This document shows positions 38,158 to 46,874 of a stretch of 64,000 nt of DNA, one piece after another (the first letter of the stretch is position 1; each line of letters starts with the position of its first letter). Position numbers and translations under genes: made by a program. A model generated the notes under the pieces. It was given only the letters and a program-made list of their open reading frames with translations. It searched no databases and was not told the DNA's origin. The DNA comes from Novosphingobium sp. (GTDB taxonomy: Bacteria; Pseudomonadota; Alphaproteobacteria; Sphingomonadales; Sphingomonadaceae), in contig NZ_JAIXZS010000034.1 of NCBI RefSeq assembly GCF_027489515.1, forward strand, positions 1-64,000, given 5' to 3'.

Positions 38158-38171
38158 CGCCCGAGGTAATT
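38153..38171. promoter_or_regulatory. Candidate operator of MmyB-type XRE regulator, copy 2
   Basis: TATAACGCCCGAGGTAATT matches the reverse complement of copy 1 (AATAACCCCGGAGGTAATT) at 16 of 19 positions, with an identical GAGGTAATT half. It overlaps the XRE stop codon and lies 58 nt before the SnoaL-like gene, well placed to control that gene. Confidence 0.65.
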
Positions 38172-38228
38172 GGCAGCATTCCCTGGCCGGTTCATGGTCC
38201 TCCCGGCGCACAGAAAAGGAGAGGACCA

Positions 38229-38621
38229 ATGACCCCGCTTGAAACCGTCAAGGCCTTCATGAAGGCGATGGAGCCGCTCGATTACGATAGCGCGCTGCAA
38301 TTTGTCGCGGATTCCTGCGAATACACCAATCCGCCGCCGATCGGCACGGTGACCGGACCTGCCGGCGTTCGCGCGGTGCTGGAACCCTTCTTTTCGCCGA
38401 CCCTGGAGAACGAGTTCCGCATCATGCGCGAACTGGCCTCGGGGCCGCTTGTGGTGCTGGAACGGCTCGACCGGCATCTGCTAGCAGACAAGAGGGGGCT
38501 CGCGGACAAGTGGGTCGAGTTGCCAGTGACCGGGGTGTTCGAGGTCCACGATGGCAAGATCACCTACTGGCGCGACTATTTCGACGCGGCGACGATACTG
38601 GCGCAGTGGCCGACCGGCTGA
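38229..38621 (+). CDS. SnoaL-like/limonene-1,2-epoxide hydrolase family protein
   Basis: The 130-residue protein has the NTF2/SnoaL cone fold. TPLETVKAFMKAMEPLDYDS opens it, EYTNPPPIGTVTGPAGVRAV follows, and FEVHDGKITYWRDYFD near residues 104-119 is the limonene epoxide hydrolase-type end (W-x-D-Y-F-D). The Asp-Arg-Asp triad of epoxide hydrolases is plausible (R in LERLDRHL, D in WRDYFD) but not certain. The upstream operator copy suggests control by the XRE regulator. AGGAGAGGACC gives a strong ribosome site. Confidence 0.85.
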   Translation: MTPLETVKAFMKAMEPLDYDSALQFVADSCEYTNPPPIGTVTGPAGVRAVLEPFFSPTLENEFRIMRELASGPLVVLERLDRHLLADKRGLADKWVELPVTGVFEVHDGKITYWRDYFDAATILAQWPTG

Positions 38622-38624
38622 CGA

Positions 38625-38676
38625 CAAAGGAAAGGGGCCGGCGAACCTGTGTCCGCCGACCCCTCCTTTGCTTTTT
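38625..38676 (+). terminator. Rho-independent terminator after SnoaL-like gene
   Basis: CAAAGGA pairs with TCCTTTG, and inside it GGGGCCGGCG pairs with CGCCGACCCC with one mismatch. A CTTTTT tract follows. Confidence 0.82.
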
Positions 38677-38682
38677 CGCCAA

Positions 38683-40230
38683 TCAGCGGATGCGGATCGG
38701 CATGTAGACCGGCGGCTGACCGCGGCGCTGGATGCGCAGGAGCACCGCCTCGCGGTTTTCGGTCTTGGCCTGGCGCACCACGGCTTCGAGATCGGCGGCA
38801 GTGACGACCGGCTTGTAATTGGCCGAGAGCACGATGTCGCCCCGCTGCAGGCCCTTGGCCGCCGCGTCCGCCGAATCGTCGACCGCAGTGATCACCACGC
38901 CCTTGGTGTCCTCGCTCGCGCCCAATTGGCGGGCGATCTGCGGGGTGAGCGGGATTGCCGCGATGCCGAGCGCCTGCTGGACGACAGGGCCTGCTGGCTT
39001 GCTCGGCTTGGCCTGGCCGCCGCCGAAGCCGTTGTCGTCGCCCTGCTGCGCATCGGGATCGAAGGTCTGCTGGGCGAGCTCTTCCTCGCTCGGCCGCTTG
39101 CCGACGATCGCCTGCACGGTAAGGCGCTGGCCGTTGCGGATGAGGTCGATCGGGATGCGCTTGCCGGGCGCGGTATTGGCGACGATGAACGAGAGTGTCT
39201 GGTCCGGCGTCACGTCCTTGCCGTCGACGCGCACGACCACGTCGCCCGGCTGCATCCCCGCCTTGGCCGCGCCCTGGTTCGGTTCGACCGACTGGATGAA
39301 TTCGCCGCGGTTCTTGGCAAGGCCGAGGCTGGCGGCAAGGTCGTCCGAGAGCTGCTGGATGCGCACGCCGAGGTAGCCGCGCTCGATGGCCTGACCATTG
39401 CGCAGCTTTTCGACGATGGGTGCGGCGATTTCGGCGGGGATCGCGAAGCCGATGCCGACGCTGCCGCCGGTGGGCGAGAAGATCGCGTTGTTGATGCCGA
39501 TCACGTTGCCGGCCATGTCGAACATCGGGCCACCCGAGTTGCCGCGATTGATCGAGGCGTCGGTCTGCAGATAGCGATCATAGGCCGAGCCCGAGCCGGT
39601 GTTGCGATAGACCGCCGAGATGATGCCGCTGGTGACGGTGCCGCCAAGACCGAACGGGTTGCCGATCGCGATGATCCAGTCGCCCACGCGGGCATGGCGC
39701 GAATCGCCGAACTTCACGAACGGGAAGGGCTTGGGGCCGCTGATCTTGAGCACGGCAAGGTCGGAAGCCGCATCGCGGCCGACGAGCTTGGCCGGATAAT
39801 CGGTGCCATCGGTCATGGTGACAGTGATCGATTCGATCTCACCCTGGCCTTCGGCGGTGATCACGTGGTTGTTGGTGACGACATAGCCATCAGCCGAAAC
39901 AAGGAAGCCCGAACCCAGCGACTGCGCCTCGCGCGTCTGCGGCTGGCCGCCGCCCTGGCCGCCACCGAACAGATCGCTGAAGGGCGTCCCGGCGAAGGGA
40001 TTGTTGTTCTGCACCTTCACGCGCTGGCGGGTCGAAATATTGACCACCGCCGGCTGAAGCTGCTGCGTGAGATCGGCAAAGCTGGCCGGCGCGCCGCCGC
40101 GCGGCACGACCGATTGCATCTGCGCCGAATCGTTCTGCGCCACCTGGGCGCCGGCGGGAAAACCTGTCGTCAGGGTCAGCGCGCTGCCGGCGAGGAGCAG
40201 CGCCGTAGTCACTCCGTAAGCGTATCGCAC
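38683..40230 (-). CDS. DegP/DegQ (HtrA)-type periplasmic serine protease
   Basis: The 515-residue protein starts at GTG 40230 because AGAGGA lies about 8 nt upstream and the signal peptide (RYAYGVTTALLLAGSALTL, ...AGAQ) follows at once; an ATG six codons earlier is the alternative. The trypsin-like domain has H122 (TNNHVITA), D157 (DAASDLAVLK) and S232 (NRGNSGGPMF). Two PDZ domains follow (~280-375 and ~420-510; YLGVRIQQLSDDLAASLGL). It degrades or refolds misfolded periplasmic proteins. It is downstream of hflK-hflC, the usual order. Confidence 0.95.
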   Translation of the reverse strand: MRYAYGVTTALLLAGSALTLTTGFPAGAQVAQNDSAQMQSVVPRGGAPASFADLTQQLQPAVVNISTRQRVKVQNNNPFAGTPFSDLFGGGQGGGQPQTREAQSLGSGFLVSADGYVVTNNHVITAEGQGEIESITVTMTDGTDYPAKLVGRDAASDLAVLKISGPKPFPFVKFGDSRHARVGDWIIAIGNPFGLGGTVTSGIISAVYRNTGSGSAYDRYLQTDASINRGNSGGPMFDMAGNVIGINNAIFSPTGGSVGIGFAIPAEIAAPIVEKLRNGQAIERGYLGVRIQQLSDDLAASLGLAKNRGEFIQSVEPNQGAAKAGMQPGDVVVRVDGKDVTPDQTLSFIVANTAPGKRIPIDLIRNGQRLTVQAIVGKRPSEEELAQQTFDPDAQQGDDNGFGGGQAKPSKPAGPVVQQALGIAAIPLTPQIARQLGASEDTKGVVITAVDDSADAAAKGLQRGDIVLSANYKPVVTAADLEAVVRQAKTENREAVLLRIQRRGQPPVYMPIRIR

Positions 40231-40383
40231 GTGGCAATTCCTCTTCATCTCAGCGGCGGACGGATAGCGCCCAAGGGGGGAACCCGCGCACCTGATCCCT
40301 GTTCCGATTCCGCGCGACCCCGCTTTCACATCTGGGCGCCTGAACCGGGATTGAATAACATCTTCGGCCCGAAACGGGGGCGG

Positions 40384-41241
40384 TTACTTGCCGCCCTTGA
40401 ACTGGCGCAGATAGGCATTGTCCGGCGACAGTACGATCTGCGTACTGCTGCCCTTCTGCGCGAAAGTGGCGTCGTAGCTCTGCATCGCACGGTAGAAGTC
40501 GTAGAAGTCCGGGTCCTTGCCGAAGCTCTCGGCATAGACCTTGGCCGCGGTGGCTTCTGCCGTGGCGCGGATGATCTGCGCGTTCTTCTGCCCACCTGCA
40601 CGGATCGTCGCGGCTTCCTGCTGGCGCGCGGTGGTCATGCGGGTGAAGGCGCTTTCAAGCGGGGCGCCATCAGGCAGGTCCGCCCGCTTGATCCGCACGT
40701 CGATCACCTGCGCGCCGTATTCGCGCGCCTCCTTGTCGAGCCCCTTGCGGATGTTGATCATCGCCTGCCCGCGATCAGCCGTGAGCAGCGAGCCGAAGGT
40801 GCGCTTGCCGAGTTCCTGCCGCAGCACCGAATTGAGGATCGGCTGGAGCTGTTCGGCAACCTTGTCGACCGTTCCGGCGGTCTCGTACATCTTGACCGGA
40901 TCGATCACGCGGAAGCGGGCGTAGGCATCCACTTCGAGCCGGCGCTGGTCGGCCGAAGTGACCTGCTGGCGTTCGAGATCGACATCGAGCACGCGCTTGT
41001 CGATCCGCACCACCTGCTCGATGAACGGGATGCGCAGCACGATGCCCGCGCCCGTCTGGCCGAAATCGGCATTGGGGCGGAAGCGGTTGACGACACGGTT
41101 GGGCTCGCCGAGCCGGACGATCACCGCCTGCTCCTGCTCGCCCACCACGGTGACACAGCTGAGCAGCGCGACGAGCGCGACGGCGAGCGTGATGAGGACG
41201 ATCTTCTGCTCTTCCCAGAGGCGGATGAGGGTCTGTTCCAT
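40384..41241 (-). CDS. hflC: HflC, SPFH-domain regulator of FtsH
   Basis: The 285-residue protein has an N-terminal membrane helix (IVLITLAVALVALLSCVTVV) and a band 7 domain in the periplasm with GEQEQAVIVRLGEPNRVVN, IDVRIKRADLPDGAPLESAF and RMTTARQQEAATIRAGGQKN. With HflK it forms a cage around the FtsH protease and modulates membrane protein turnover. It begins 2 bp after the hflK stop and is followed by the HtrA gene. Confidence 0.95.
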   Translation of the reverse strand: MEQTLIRLWEEQKIVLITLAVALVALLSCVTVVGEQEQAVIVRLGEPNRVVNRFRPNADFGQTGAGIVLRIPFIEQVVRIDKRVLDVDLERQQVTSADQRRLEVDAYARFRVIDPVKMYETAGTVDKVAEQLQPILNSVLRQELGKRTFGSLLTADRGQAMINIRKGLDKEAREYGAQVIDVRIKRADLPDGAPLESAFTRMTTARQQEAATIRAGGQKNAQIIRATAEATAAKVYAESFGKDPDFYDFYRAMQSYDATFAQKGSSTQIVLSPDNAYLRQFKGGK

Positions 41242-41242
41242 C

Positions 41243-42403
41243 TTAGCGGCGCTCCCCGGCATTGGCCGCAGTATCAGCAGGCGGGGCCTGCTTGAGCCCG
41301 GGCAGCGGCAGATAGGGCATGACCCCGGGGGATTCGAGAATGACCTTGTCGGTCTGGCTGAGCACACGTTCCATCGTCTCGTAATACATGCGCCGGCGCG
41401 TCACCTCGGGGGCGAGCTTGTACTGGGCGTAGACCTTGTCGAAGGCGGTCGCCTCACCCTGCGCGCGCTGGGTCAGCTGGTTGGCCCACTGCTCGGCGCG
41501 GTTGATCTCGCTCTGCGCGTCCTGCTGGGCGGCAAGCACTTCCTTGAAGGCATCGACGACCTTGGCCGGCGGATCGGTCTTCTTGATCTCCACGCCCTGG
41601 ATCTTCACGCCCGAGCGGTAGGCATCGAGAATGCGCTGCATGCGCTCGCGCACATTGGCCTCGATCGAGGCGCGGCCCGAACCCATCGCGTCGTTGAGCG
41701 AGACTTCGGCGATCGACTGGCGCATGGCCGCCTCGGCCACTTCCTTCACCGTCGCGTCAGGCTCTGCCAGCTGGAAGGTGTAGAGCTTCAAGTCCTTGAT
41801 GTTCCAGCGGACGAGGTAGGTGAGGTCGACGAGGTTCTGGTCGCCCGTCAGCATCAGCCGCTCGCCATCGCCTTCGGGGATCGAATCGCGGCGGATCGAG
41901 GTGACGTCTTCCACGCTGACGGCCTGGATCGGCCAGGGCAGCGTGAGCGAAACGCCGGAATCGATGGTGTGGCTATAGGCACCGAAGGTGGTGACCACGC
42001 CCTTCTCCTGCGGAGAGACACGGTGAACCATCGTGGCACCAAGCCAGACGAGCGCAACGAGACCCACCGCGACCGGCACCCATGAGCCGCCGCCGGGGCG
42101 CTGGGGCAGGCGGAAACCGGGGCCGCCACTGCCACCACCACCGCCGTGGCGCTTGAACAGGTCTTCGAGGGTCTGCCCGCGGCGGGCGCCCCCCGACGAG
42201 GGCGGCAGCCACGGGTTGCGCGGGCCGCCTCCGCTCTTGTCGTCGCCGCGCTGCGGGGGCGGGCTTCCCGGTGCGGGATCGCCGCCATCGGCCGCAGGTT
42301 CGCCCGAAGGCTCTCCGCTCTCCGCTTCGCCTGCGCCCCAAGGGCTTTTCTTGCCGGCCATGGCAAGGCCGATCCGCGACATTCGTCCGACAAAAGAATT
42401 CAT
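41243..42403 (-). CDS. hflK: HflK, SPFH-domain regulator of FtsH
   Basis: The 386-residue protein has a long Gly/Pro-rich cytoplasmic N-terminus (GGDPAPGSPPPQRGDD; RHGGGGGSGGPGF), a membrane helix around residue 110 (WVPVAVGLVALVWLGATMV) and a band 7 domain. Near its end come KKTDPPAKVVDAFKEVLAAQ and EGEATAFD-type helices. It pairs with HflC. ATG 42403 is chosen; GTG 42409 is also possible and neither has a strong ribosome site. It is divergent from the Mrp/ApbC gene. Confidence 0.92.
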   Translation of the reverse strand: MNSFVGRMSRIGLAMAGKKSPWGAGEAESGEPSGEPAADGGDPAPGSPPPQRGDDKSGGGPRNPWLPPSSGGARRGQTLEDLFKRHGGGGGSGGPGFRLPQRPGGGSWVPVAVGLVALVWLGATMVHRVSPQEKGVVTTFGAYSHTIDSGVSLTLPWPIQAVSVEDVTSIRRDSIPEGDGERLMLTGDQNLVDLTYLVRWNIKDLKLYTFQLAEPDATVKEVAEAAMRQSIAEVSLNDAMGSGRASIEANVRERMQRILDAYRSGVKIQGVEIKKTDPPAKVVDAFKEVLAAQQDAQSEINRAEQWANQLTQRAQGEATAFDKVYAQYKLAPEVTRRRMYYETMERVLSQTDKVILESPGVMPYLPLPGLKQAPPADTAANAGERR

Positions 42404-42515
42404 AGGCACGACTATAGGTACGCTCTGCGGTTAAAAACAGTGTCTCACTGCCAAATTTCCTCTGCTAGGGGGCGTCCGTTAGGGCATATGCTCGTTAGGA
42501 CATGGGACGCTGGCA

Positions 42516-43484
42516 TTGAGCCTCGATCAGACAGCACTGGAACAGGCGGTGCGCATGGCCGCAGGCGCGCGGCTGCAGACGGCGCGGGCTGAGGGCGAAA
42601 CCGCCTCGATCATACTCGAAGTGAGCGGGCTCGACCGGCCCGCGCGCGAGGCGCTGGAGGCCAAAGTGCGTGAAGCCGCACGCGGCGCCGGGGCGGCGGA
42701 AGTGCGCGTGGGGATGACCGCCGAGCGCGTCACCCGCCGCATCATCGCGGTGGGATCGGGCAAGGGCGGTGTCGGCAAGTCGACGCTTTCTGCCAATCTC
42801 GCGGTGGCCATGGCGCGGCTCGGGCGAAAGGTCGGTCTGGTCGACGCCGACATCTATGGCCCGTCGCAGCCACGCCTGTTGGCCACGGAAGGCCGCAAAC
42901 CCGAGGCGGAGAACCAGAAGATCCACCCGGTGCAAAGCCCGTGGGGCGTGCCGATGCTGTCGATGGGGCACCTCGTCCAGCCGGGGCAGGCGATCGCGTG
43001 GCGCGGCCCGATGGCGGGCAATGCGCTCGGCCAGTTGATCGATGCGCATTGGGGGGACGCCGAAATCCTCGTCGTTGATCTGCCGCCGGGCACGGGCGAT
43101 GTGCAGCTCACCATGCTCCAGAAGCACAAGCCCGCGGGCGCAGTGATTGTCTCGACCCCGCAGGATCTCGCGCTGATGGACGCGGCGCGGGCGATCCGCC
43201 TGTTCGAGCAGGGCGAGGTGCCGCTGATCGGCATGGTCGAGAACATGGCGGGCTATGTCTGCCCGCATTGCGGCGAGAGCAGCGATCCCTTCGGCCAAGG
43301 CGGCGCCGAGGCAGCAGCGAAGACGATGGGCCTGCCCTTCCTCGGCCGCGTGCCGCTGAACCTGTCGATCCGACAGTCGAGCGATGCGGGCGAACCGTGT
43401 GCGGCAGGTGATGGCCCCGAAGCGGCGATCTTTGCCGGGATCGCGCAGCGCGTGCTCGACTGGCTGGACGCGCAGAAAGCATGA
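42516..43484 (+). CDS. Mrp/ApbC-family iron-sulfur cluster carrier ATPase
   Basis: The 322-residue protein starts at TTG 42516, since no ATG is placed to encode the conserved N-terminus. An N-terminal MIP18-like domain (~1-70) precedes the P-loop domain. Deviant Walker A GKGGVGKSTLSANLA (~85-99), switch DADIYGPSQPRLL, PPGTGDVQLTM and the CxxC motif in YVCPHCGE (~248-255) are typical. It carries Fe-S clusters to apo-proteins in the cytosol. The CxxC cysteines hold the bridging cluster in a dimer. Confidence 0.92.
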   Translation: MSLDQTALEQAVRMAAGARLQTARAEGETASIILEVSGLDRPAREALEAKVREAARGAGAAEVRVGMTAERVTRRIIAVGSGKGGVGKSTLSANLAVAMARLGRKVGLVDADIYGPSQPRLLATEGRKPEAENQKIHPVQSPWGVPMLSMGHLVQPGQAIAWRGPMAGNALGQLIDAHWGDAEILVVDLPPGTGDVQLTMLQKHKPAGAVIVSTPQDLALMDAARAIRLFEQGEVPLIGMVENMAGYVCPHCGESSDPFGQGGAEAAAKTMGLPFLGRVPLNLSIRQSSDAGEPCAAGDGPEAAIFAGIAQRVLDWLDAQKA

Positions 43485-43494
43485 GGATTACCCC

Positions 43495-45798
43495 GTGAGA
43501 CTTACCAGGCGCGGGCTGCTGATAGGCGCGGGCGGCGCGGGTGCGCTGCTCGTGGCTTTCGCGCTCTCGCCGCGCCGCCATGCCAGCGCCCTTGTGGCCG
43601 GGCCGGGTGAGCATGTGTTCGACAGCTTCATCCGCCTTGCCGCCGATGGCGCGGTGAGCGTGGCGGTGCCGGTCTGCGAAATGGGGCAGGGCGTGACCAC
43701 GCTGATGGCGCAGATCGTGGCAGTCGAGCTCGGTGCGGACTGGAAGCGGGTGGGGGTGGAGCCTGCGCCGCCGAGCCCGGTTTACGGCGATCCGGTGCTC
43801 GCCGCGCGCTGGGCACCGCTCTGGCAGCCGCGCCTTCTTCCCGCGCTCGCCGACACCCCGGACGATTGGCTGGCGCGCATCCACGCCGAGCGCGAGCCGC
43901 TGATGATCACCGCCGAGGGCACCGCCATCGCCGCGTTCGAGGCGCCCTTGCGCGCGGCGGCGGCGGGCCTGCGCGCGATGCTGATGCAGGCGGCAGCCGC
44001 CAGCTGGAATGTCAGCTGGGAAACGCTCGATAGCGCGAACCACTTTGTCGTGAACGGTAAGCAGAAGCTGGGCTTTGCCGCGCTGATCCCGGCGGCGATG
44101 GGCTATGATCCGCCCAATCCTCCGGCCTTGCGGGCCGAACCGGCCAAGGAACGGCCCGGCCAATTCCCCGATGGCGGGTTTCCCGCAGGAAGGGGGCCGC
44201 GCTTCCCCCGGCTCGATCTGCCGGCCAAGGTCGATGGCAGTTTCGTGTTCGCGGGCGATGTGCGCCTGCCCGGCATGGTCCACGCCGCAGTCGTCCACGG
44301 GCCGCAGGGCGATACCGTTCTTTCGAGCTTCGACCGCAAGGCAGCGGAAAGCGTGCCGGGGGTGGTCGGCGTGGTGCCGTCGAAGCGCTGGGTCGCAGCA
44401 GCCGCGAAGACCTGGCATGCCGCGCACAAGGCGGTGCTGGCGATGGAGCCAAGGTTTCATGCGGCGGGGCGCATCGCCGATTCTTCCGCGCTGGAGAACC
44501 GGATCGACACTGCGCTGCGCAAGGGGACGGCGACGCGGCTCATGGCGGAGGGCGATCCCGATGCCTTGCTCGCCAAGCCCAGCCTGACCGCACGCTATGA
44601 TATAGAGCCCGCCCTGCATGCGCCGCTGGAAACCGCGACCGCCACGGCGCGGCTGACCGGGGGCAAGGTCGAGCTCTGGCTCGCGACACAGGCGCCCGAA
44701 CTGGTGCGGCGGCAGGCGGCGCGGGCGGCGGGCGTCTCTCGCCGCAACGTGATTGTCTATCCTATGCATGCCGGTGGCAGCTTCGATGCGCGACTCGATT
44801 GCCGGATTGCGGTCGAGGCGGTGGAGATCGCCAAGGCGCTGGGCCGCCCGGTACAGCTGATGTGGAGCCGCTGGGAGGAAGCGCTCGCCGGCTATCCGCG
44901 CACGCCGGTCTCCGCGCTGCTGTTTGCCTCGATCGGGCCAGACAAGCGCCAGCTGCTCGGCTGGCGCACGCGCATGGCGCTGCCGGCCACCGCCATCGAG
45001 GCGGGCGCCCGGCTGCTGGACGGCATGGAGGCGGTGGACGCGCAGGCCGCCGCGAAAGGCCGCGCCGATGCGCTCGCCTGCGAAGGGGCGATGCCGCTCT
45101 ACGCGGTGCCCGAGCGCGCGGTCGATCATGTGCCGGTTTCGCTGCCGCTGCCGACGGCGCGCTATCGCGGCAATGCCCATGGCTACGGCGCGTTCTTCAC
45201 CGAGAGCTTCGTTGACGAATGCGCGCATTTCGGCGGGGCGGAGCCGCTCTCGTATCGCATCGGGATGCTTTCCGGCCAGCCGCGGCTTGCCGCCTGTCTG
45301 GTCGGCGCGGCGCGGATGGCGATGTGGGGCGGCGGGGCGGATGCCTCGGGCCAGGGGATCGCCTGCCACCGCATGGACTTGGCCGCGCCCGAGGGGCTGC
45401 GCAGCGGGTTCATCGCCGTGGTCGCCACCGCGCGGCAGGAAGAAGGCGCGATCCGGGTCGATCAGCTTTCGGCCTGGCTCGATATCGGGCGGATCGTGAA
45501 CGTCGATGTGGCGCGCAGCCAAGTCGAAGGCGGGATGCTCTTCGCGCTGGCGCAGGCGATCGGGGGAAGCACCGGCTATGCCGCCGGCCTGCCGACCGCC
45601 GGACGACTTTCACAATTGGGCCTGCCGCTGCTTGCCGATTGCCCGAAGGTTGATATTGCGTTCGCCGAGTCGGACGAGCAACCGTTCGACCCGGGCGAGC
45701 TTGCGACCACCGCAGTCGCACCGGCCATTGCCAACGCGCTGTTTTCTGCCACAGGACTGCGCTTTCGCCGCCTACCCCTGCTTTCTGAAGGCCTTTGA
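43495..45798 (+). CDS. Molybdopterin-binding oxidoreductase subunit, IorB-like, Tat-exported
   Basis: The 767-residue protein starts at GTG 43495 after TGAGGATTA. A twin-arginine signal (RLTRRGLLIGAGGAGALLVA) leads to the periplasm. It resembles the large subunit of isoquinoline 1-oxidoreductase/aldehyde dehydrogenases (xanthine dehydrogenase family): VPVCEMGQGVTTLMAQIVAV near residues 58-77 and PGELATTAVAPAIANALFSA near the end, with the expected catalytic Glu. The usual GGGFGRR pterin-binding motif reads GGSFDARL, an unusual change. No 2Fe-2S small subunit is adjacent. Substrate unknown. Confidence 0.8.
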   Translation: MRLTRRGLLIGAGGAGALLVAFALSPRRHASALVAGPGEHVFDSFIRLAADGAVSVAVPVCEMGQGVTTLMAQIVAVELGADWKRVGVEPAPPSPVYGDPVLAARWAPLWQPRLLPALADTPDDWLARIHAEREPLMITAEGTAIAAFEAPLRAAAAGLRAMLMQAAAASWNVSWETLDSANHFVVNGKQKLGFAALIPAAMGYDPPNPPALRAEPAKERPGQFPDGGFPAGRGPRFPRLDLPAKVDGSFVFAGDVRLPGMVHAAVVHGPQGDTVLSSFDRKAAESVPGVVGVVPSKRWVAAAAKTWHAAHKAVLAMEPRFHAAGRIADSSALENRIDTALRKGTATRLMAEGDPDALLAKPSLTARYDIEPALHAPLETATATARLTGGKVELWLATQAPELVRRQAARAAGVSRRNVIVYPMHAGGSFDARLDCRIAVEAVEIAKALGRPVQLMWSRWEEALAGYPRTPVSALLFASIGPDKRQLLGWRTRMALPATAIEAGARLLDGMEAVDAQAAAKGRADALACEGAMPLYAVPERAVDHVPVSLPLPTARYRGNAHGYGAFFTESFVDECAHFGGAEPLSYRIGMLSGQPRLAACLVGAARMAMWGGGADASGQGIACHRMDLAAPEGLRSGFIAVVATARQEEGAIRVDQLSAWLDIGRIVNVDVARSQVEGGMLFALAQAIGGSTGYAAGLPTAGRLSQLGLPLLADCPKVDIAFAESDEQPFDPGELATTAVAPAIANALFSATGLRFRRLPLLSEGL

Positions 45799-45806
45799 TC
45801 AGCGCC

Positions 45807-46835
45807 ATGGACAAACCTGCCGACCATCCCCGGGTTATCACCGGCAAGATCGGGGTGCTCCTGGTCAACCTCGGCACGCCCGACGCACCCGACGAAGGCG
45901 CCGTGCGGCGCTATCTGGCCGAGTTCCTCTCGGACCGCCGCGTGGTGGAGATTCCGCAGATTTTCTGGCAGCCGATCTTGCGCGGACTGGTTCTGCGCAC
46001 GCGGCCGCGCAAATCGGCGCATGCCTATAGCCAGGTGTGGACCAAGGACGGCTCGCCGCTGGCGTTCCACACCGCCGCGCAGGCGCGCGCGTTGCAGGCC
46101 CGATTCAATGAAAGTGATCTGGGCGATACCGTGATCGTGCGCTACGCCATGCGCTACCAGAAGCCCGCGATGGCGGCCGAGCTCGACAAGCTGCTGGCGG
46201 AGGGCTGTGAGCGCATTCTGATTGCGCCGATGTATCCGCAGTATTCGGGCGCGACCACGGCGAGCGCGCTCGATGCCGTGGCGAACTGGATCAAGGATCG
46301 CCGCCGCCTGCCCGCGCTGCGCACGCTGCCACCCTATTTCGACGATCCGCTGGCGATCAGCGCCGTGCACAAGGACCTCTCCGCCCAGATCGCCGCGCTC
46401 GATTTCGCGCCCGAGCTGCTGGTCTTCAGCTTCCACGGCATGCCCGAGCGCACCTTGCGGCTCGGCGATCCCTATCACTGCCACTGCCAGAAGACCGCGC
46501 GCCTGCTCGGTGAGCGGTTTGCCGCCTCGCACCCCGACCTCAAGCTTGCCACCAGCTTCCAGTCGCGCTTCGGCCGCGCCAAGTGGCTCGAGCCCGCGAC
46601 CGACGATGTGATCAAGGTGCAGGGCGCGAACGGCATTCGCCGCATGGTCGTCGCCGCGCCGGGCTTCTCGTCCGATTGCCTCGAGACGATCGAGGAACTC
46701 GGCATCCGCGGGCGCGAGGACTTTGAAGCGGCAGGCGGTACGCATTTTGCGGCGCTCACCTGCCTCAATACCGGCGAGCCGGGTATGGACATGCTCGAAG
46801 CGCTGATCCGCAGGGAGCTTGCCGGCTGGATTTGA
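45807..46835 (+). CDS. hemH: Ferrochelatase
   Basis: The 342-residue HemH starts at ATG 45807. GVLLVNLGTPDAPDEGAVRR opens it, APMYPQYSGATTASALDAV and VFSFHGMPERTLRLGDPYHC (with the catalytic histidine) follow, then FQSRFGRAKWLEP and ETIEELGIRGREDFEAAGG. It inserts Fe2+ into protoporphyrin IX, the last step of haem synthesis. The TGA stop overlaps a 23-bp palindrome that belongs to the P450 promoter. It lies 8 bp after the oxidoreductase gene, so they may share a transcript. Confidence 0.96.
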   Translation: MDKPADHPRVITGKIGVLLVNLGTPDAPDEGAVRRYLAEFLSDRRVVEIPQIFWQPILRGLVLRTRPRKSAHAYSQVWTKDGSPLAFHTAAQARALQARFNESDLGDTVIVRYAMRYQKPAMAAELDKLLAEGCERILIAPMYPQYSGATTASALDAVANWIKDRRRLPALRTLPPYFDDPLAISAVHKDLSAQIAALDFAPELLVFSFHGMPERTLRLGDPYHCHCQKTARLLGERFAASHPDLKLATSFQSRFGRAKWLEPATDDVIKVQGANGIRRMVVAAPGFSSDCLETIEELGIRGREDFEAAGGTHFAALTCLNTGEPGMDMLEALIRRELAGWI

Positions 46836-46872
46836 CTTACCTGACAGGTGTGTCATTAACCGCCCGGTTAAT
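46833..46872. promoter_or_regulatory. Candidate P450 promoter with two nested palindromes
   Basis: TTGACT (46832-46837) and ATTAAC (46855-46860) are spaced by 17 nt. Between and over them, TGACTTACCTG-A-CAGGTGTGTCA (46833-46855) is a palindrome with 9 of 11 arm matches, the size of a TetR-type operator. ATTAACCG-CC-CGGTTAAT (46855-46872) is a perfect 8-bp-arm palindrome directly after it. Confidence 0.6.
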
Positions 46873-46874
46873 TG

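Noticed and set aside
38551..41295. 914-codon plus-strand open frame opposite degP and hflC
   Set aside because: The minus strand encodes well-defined HtrA and HflC; the plus-strand product is low-complexity and lacks domains, a GC-driven artefact.
42477..42499. Direct repeat CGTTAGG before the Mrp/ApbC gene
   Set aside because: Seven bases repeated 16 nt apart is short, and I could not link it to a known regulator.
43108..45522. 804-codon minus-strand open frame opposite the molybdopterin subunit
   Set aside because: Arginine/histidine-rich shadow frame with no motif; the plus strand has a Tat signal and family motifs.
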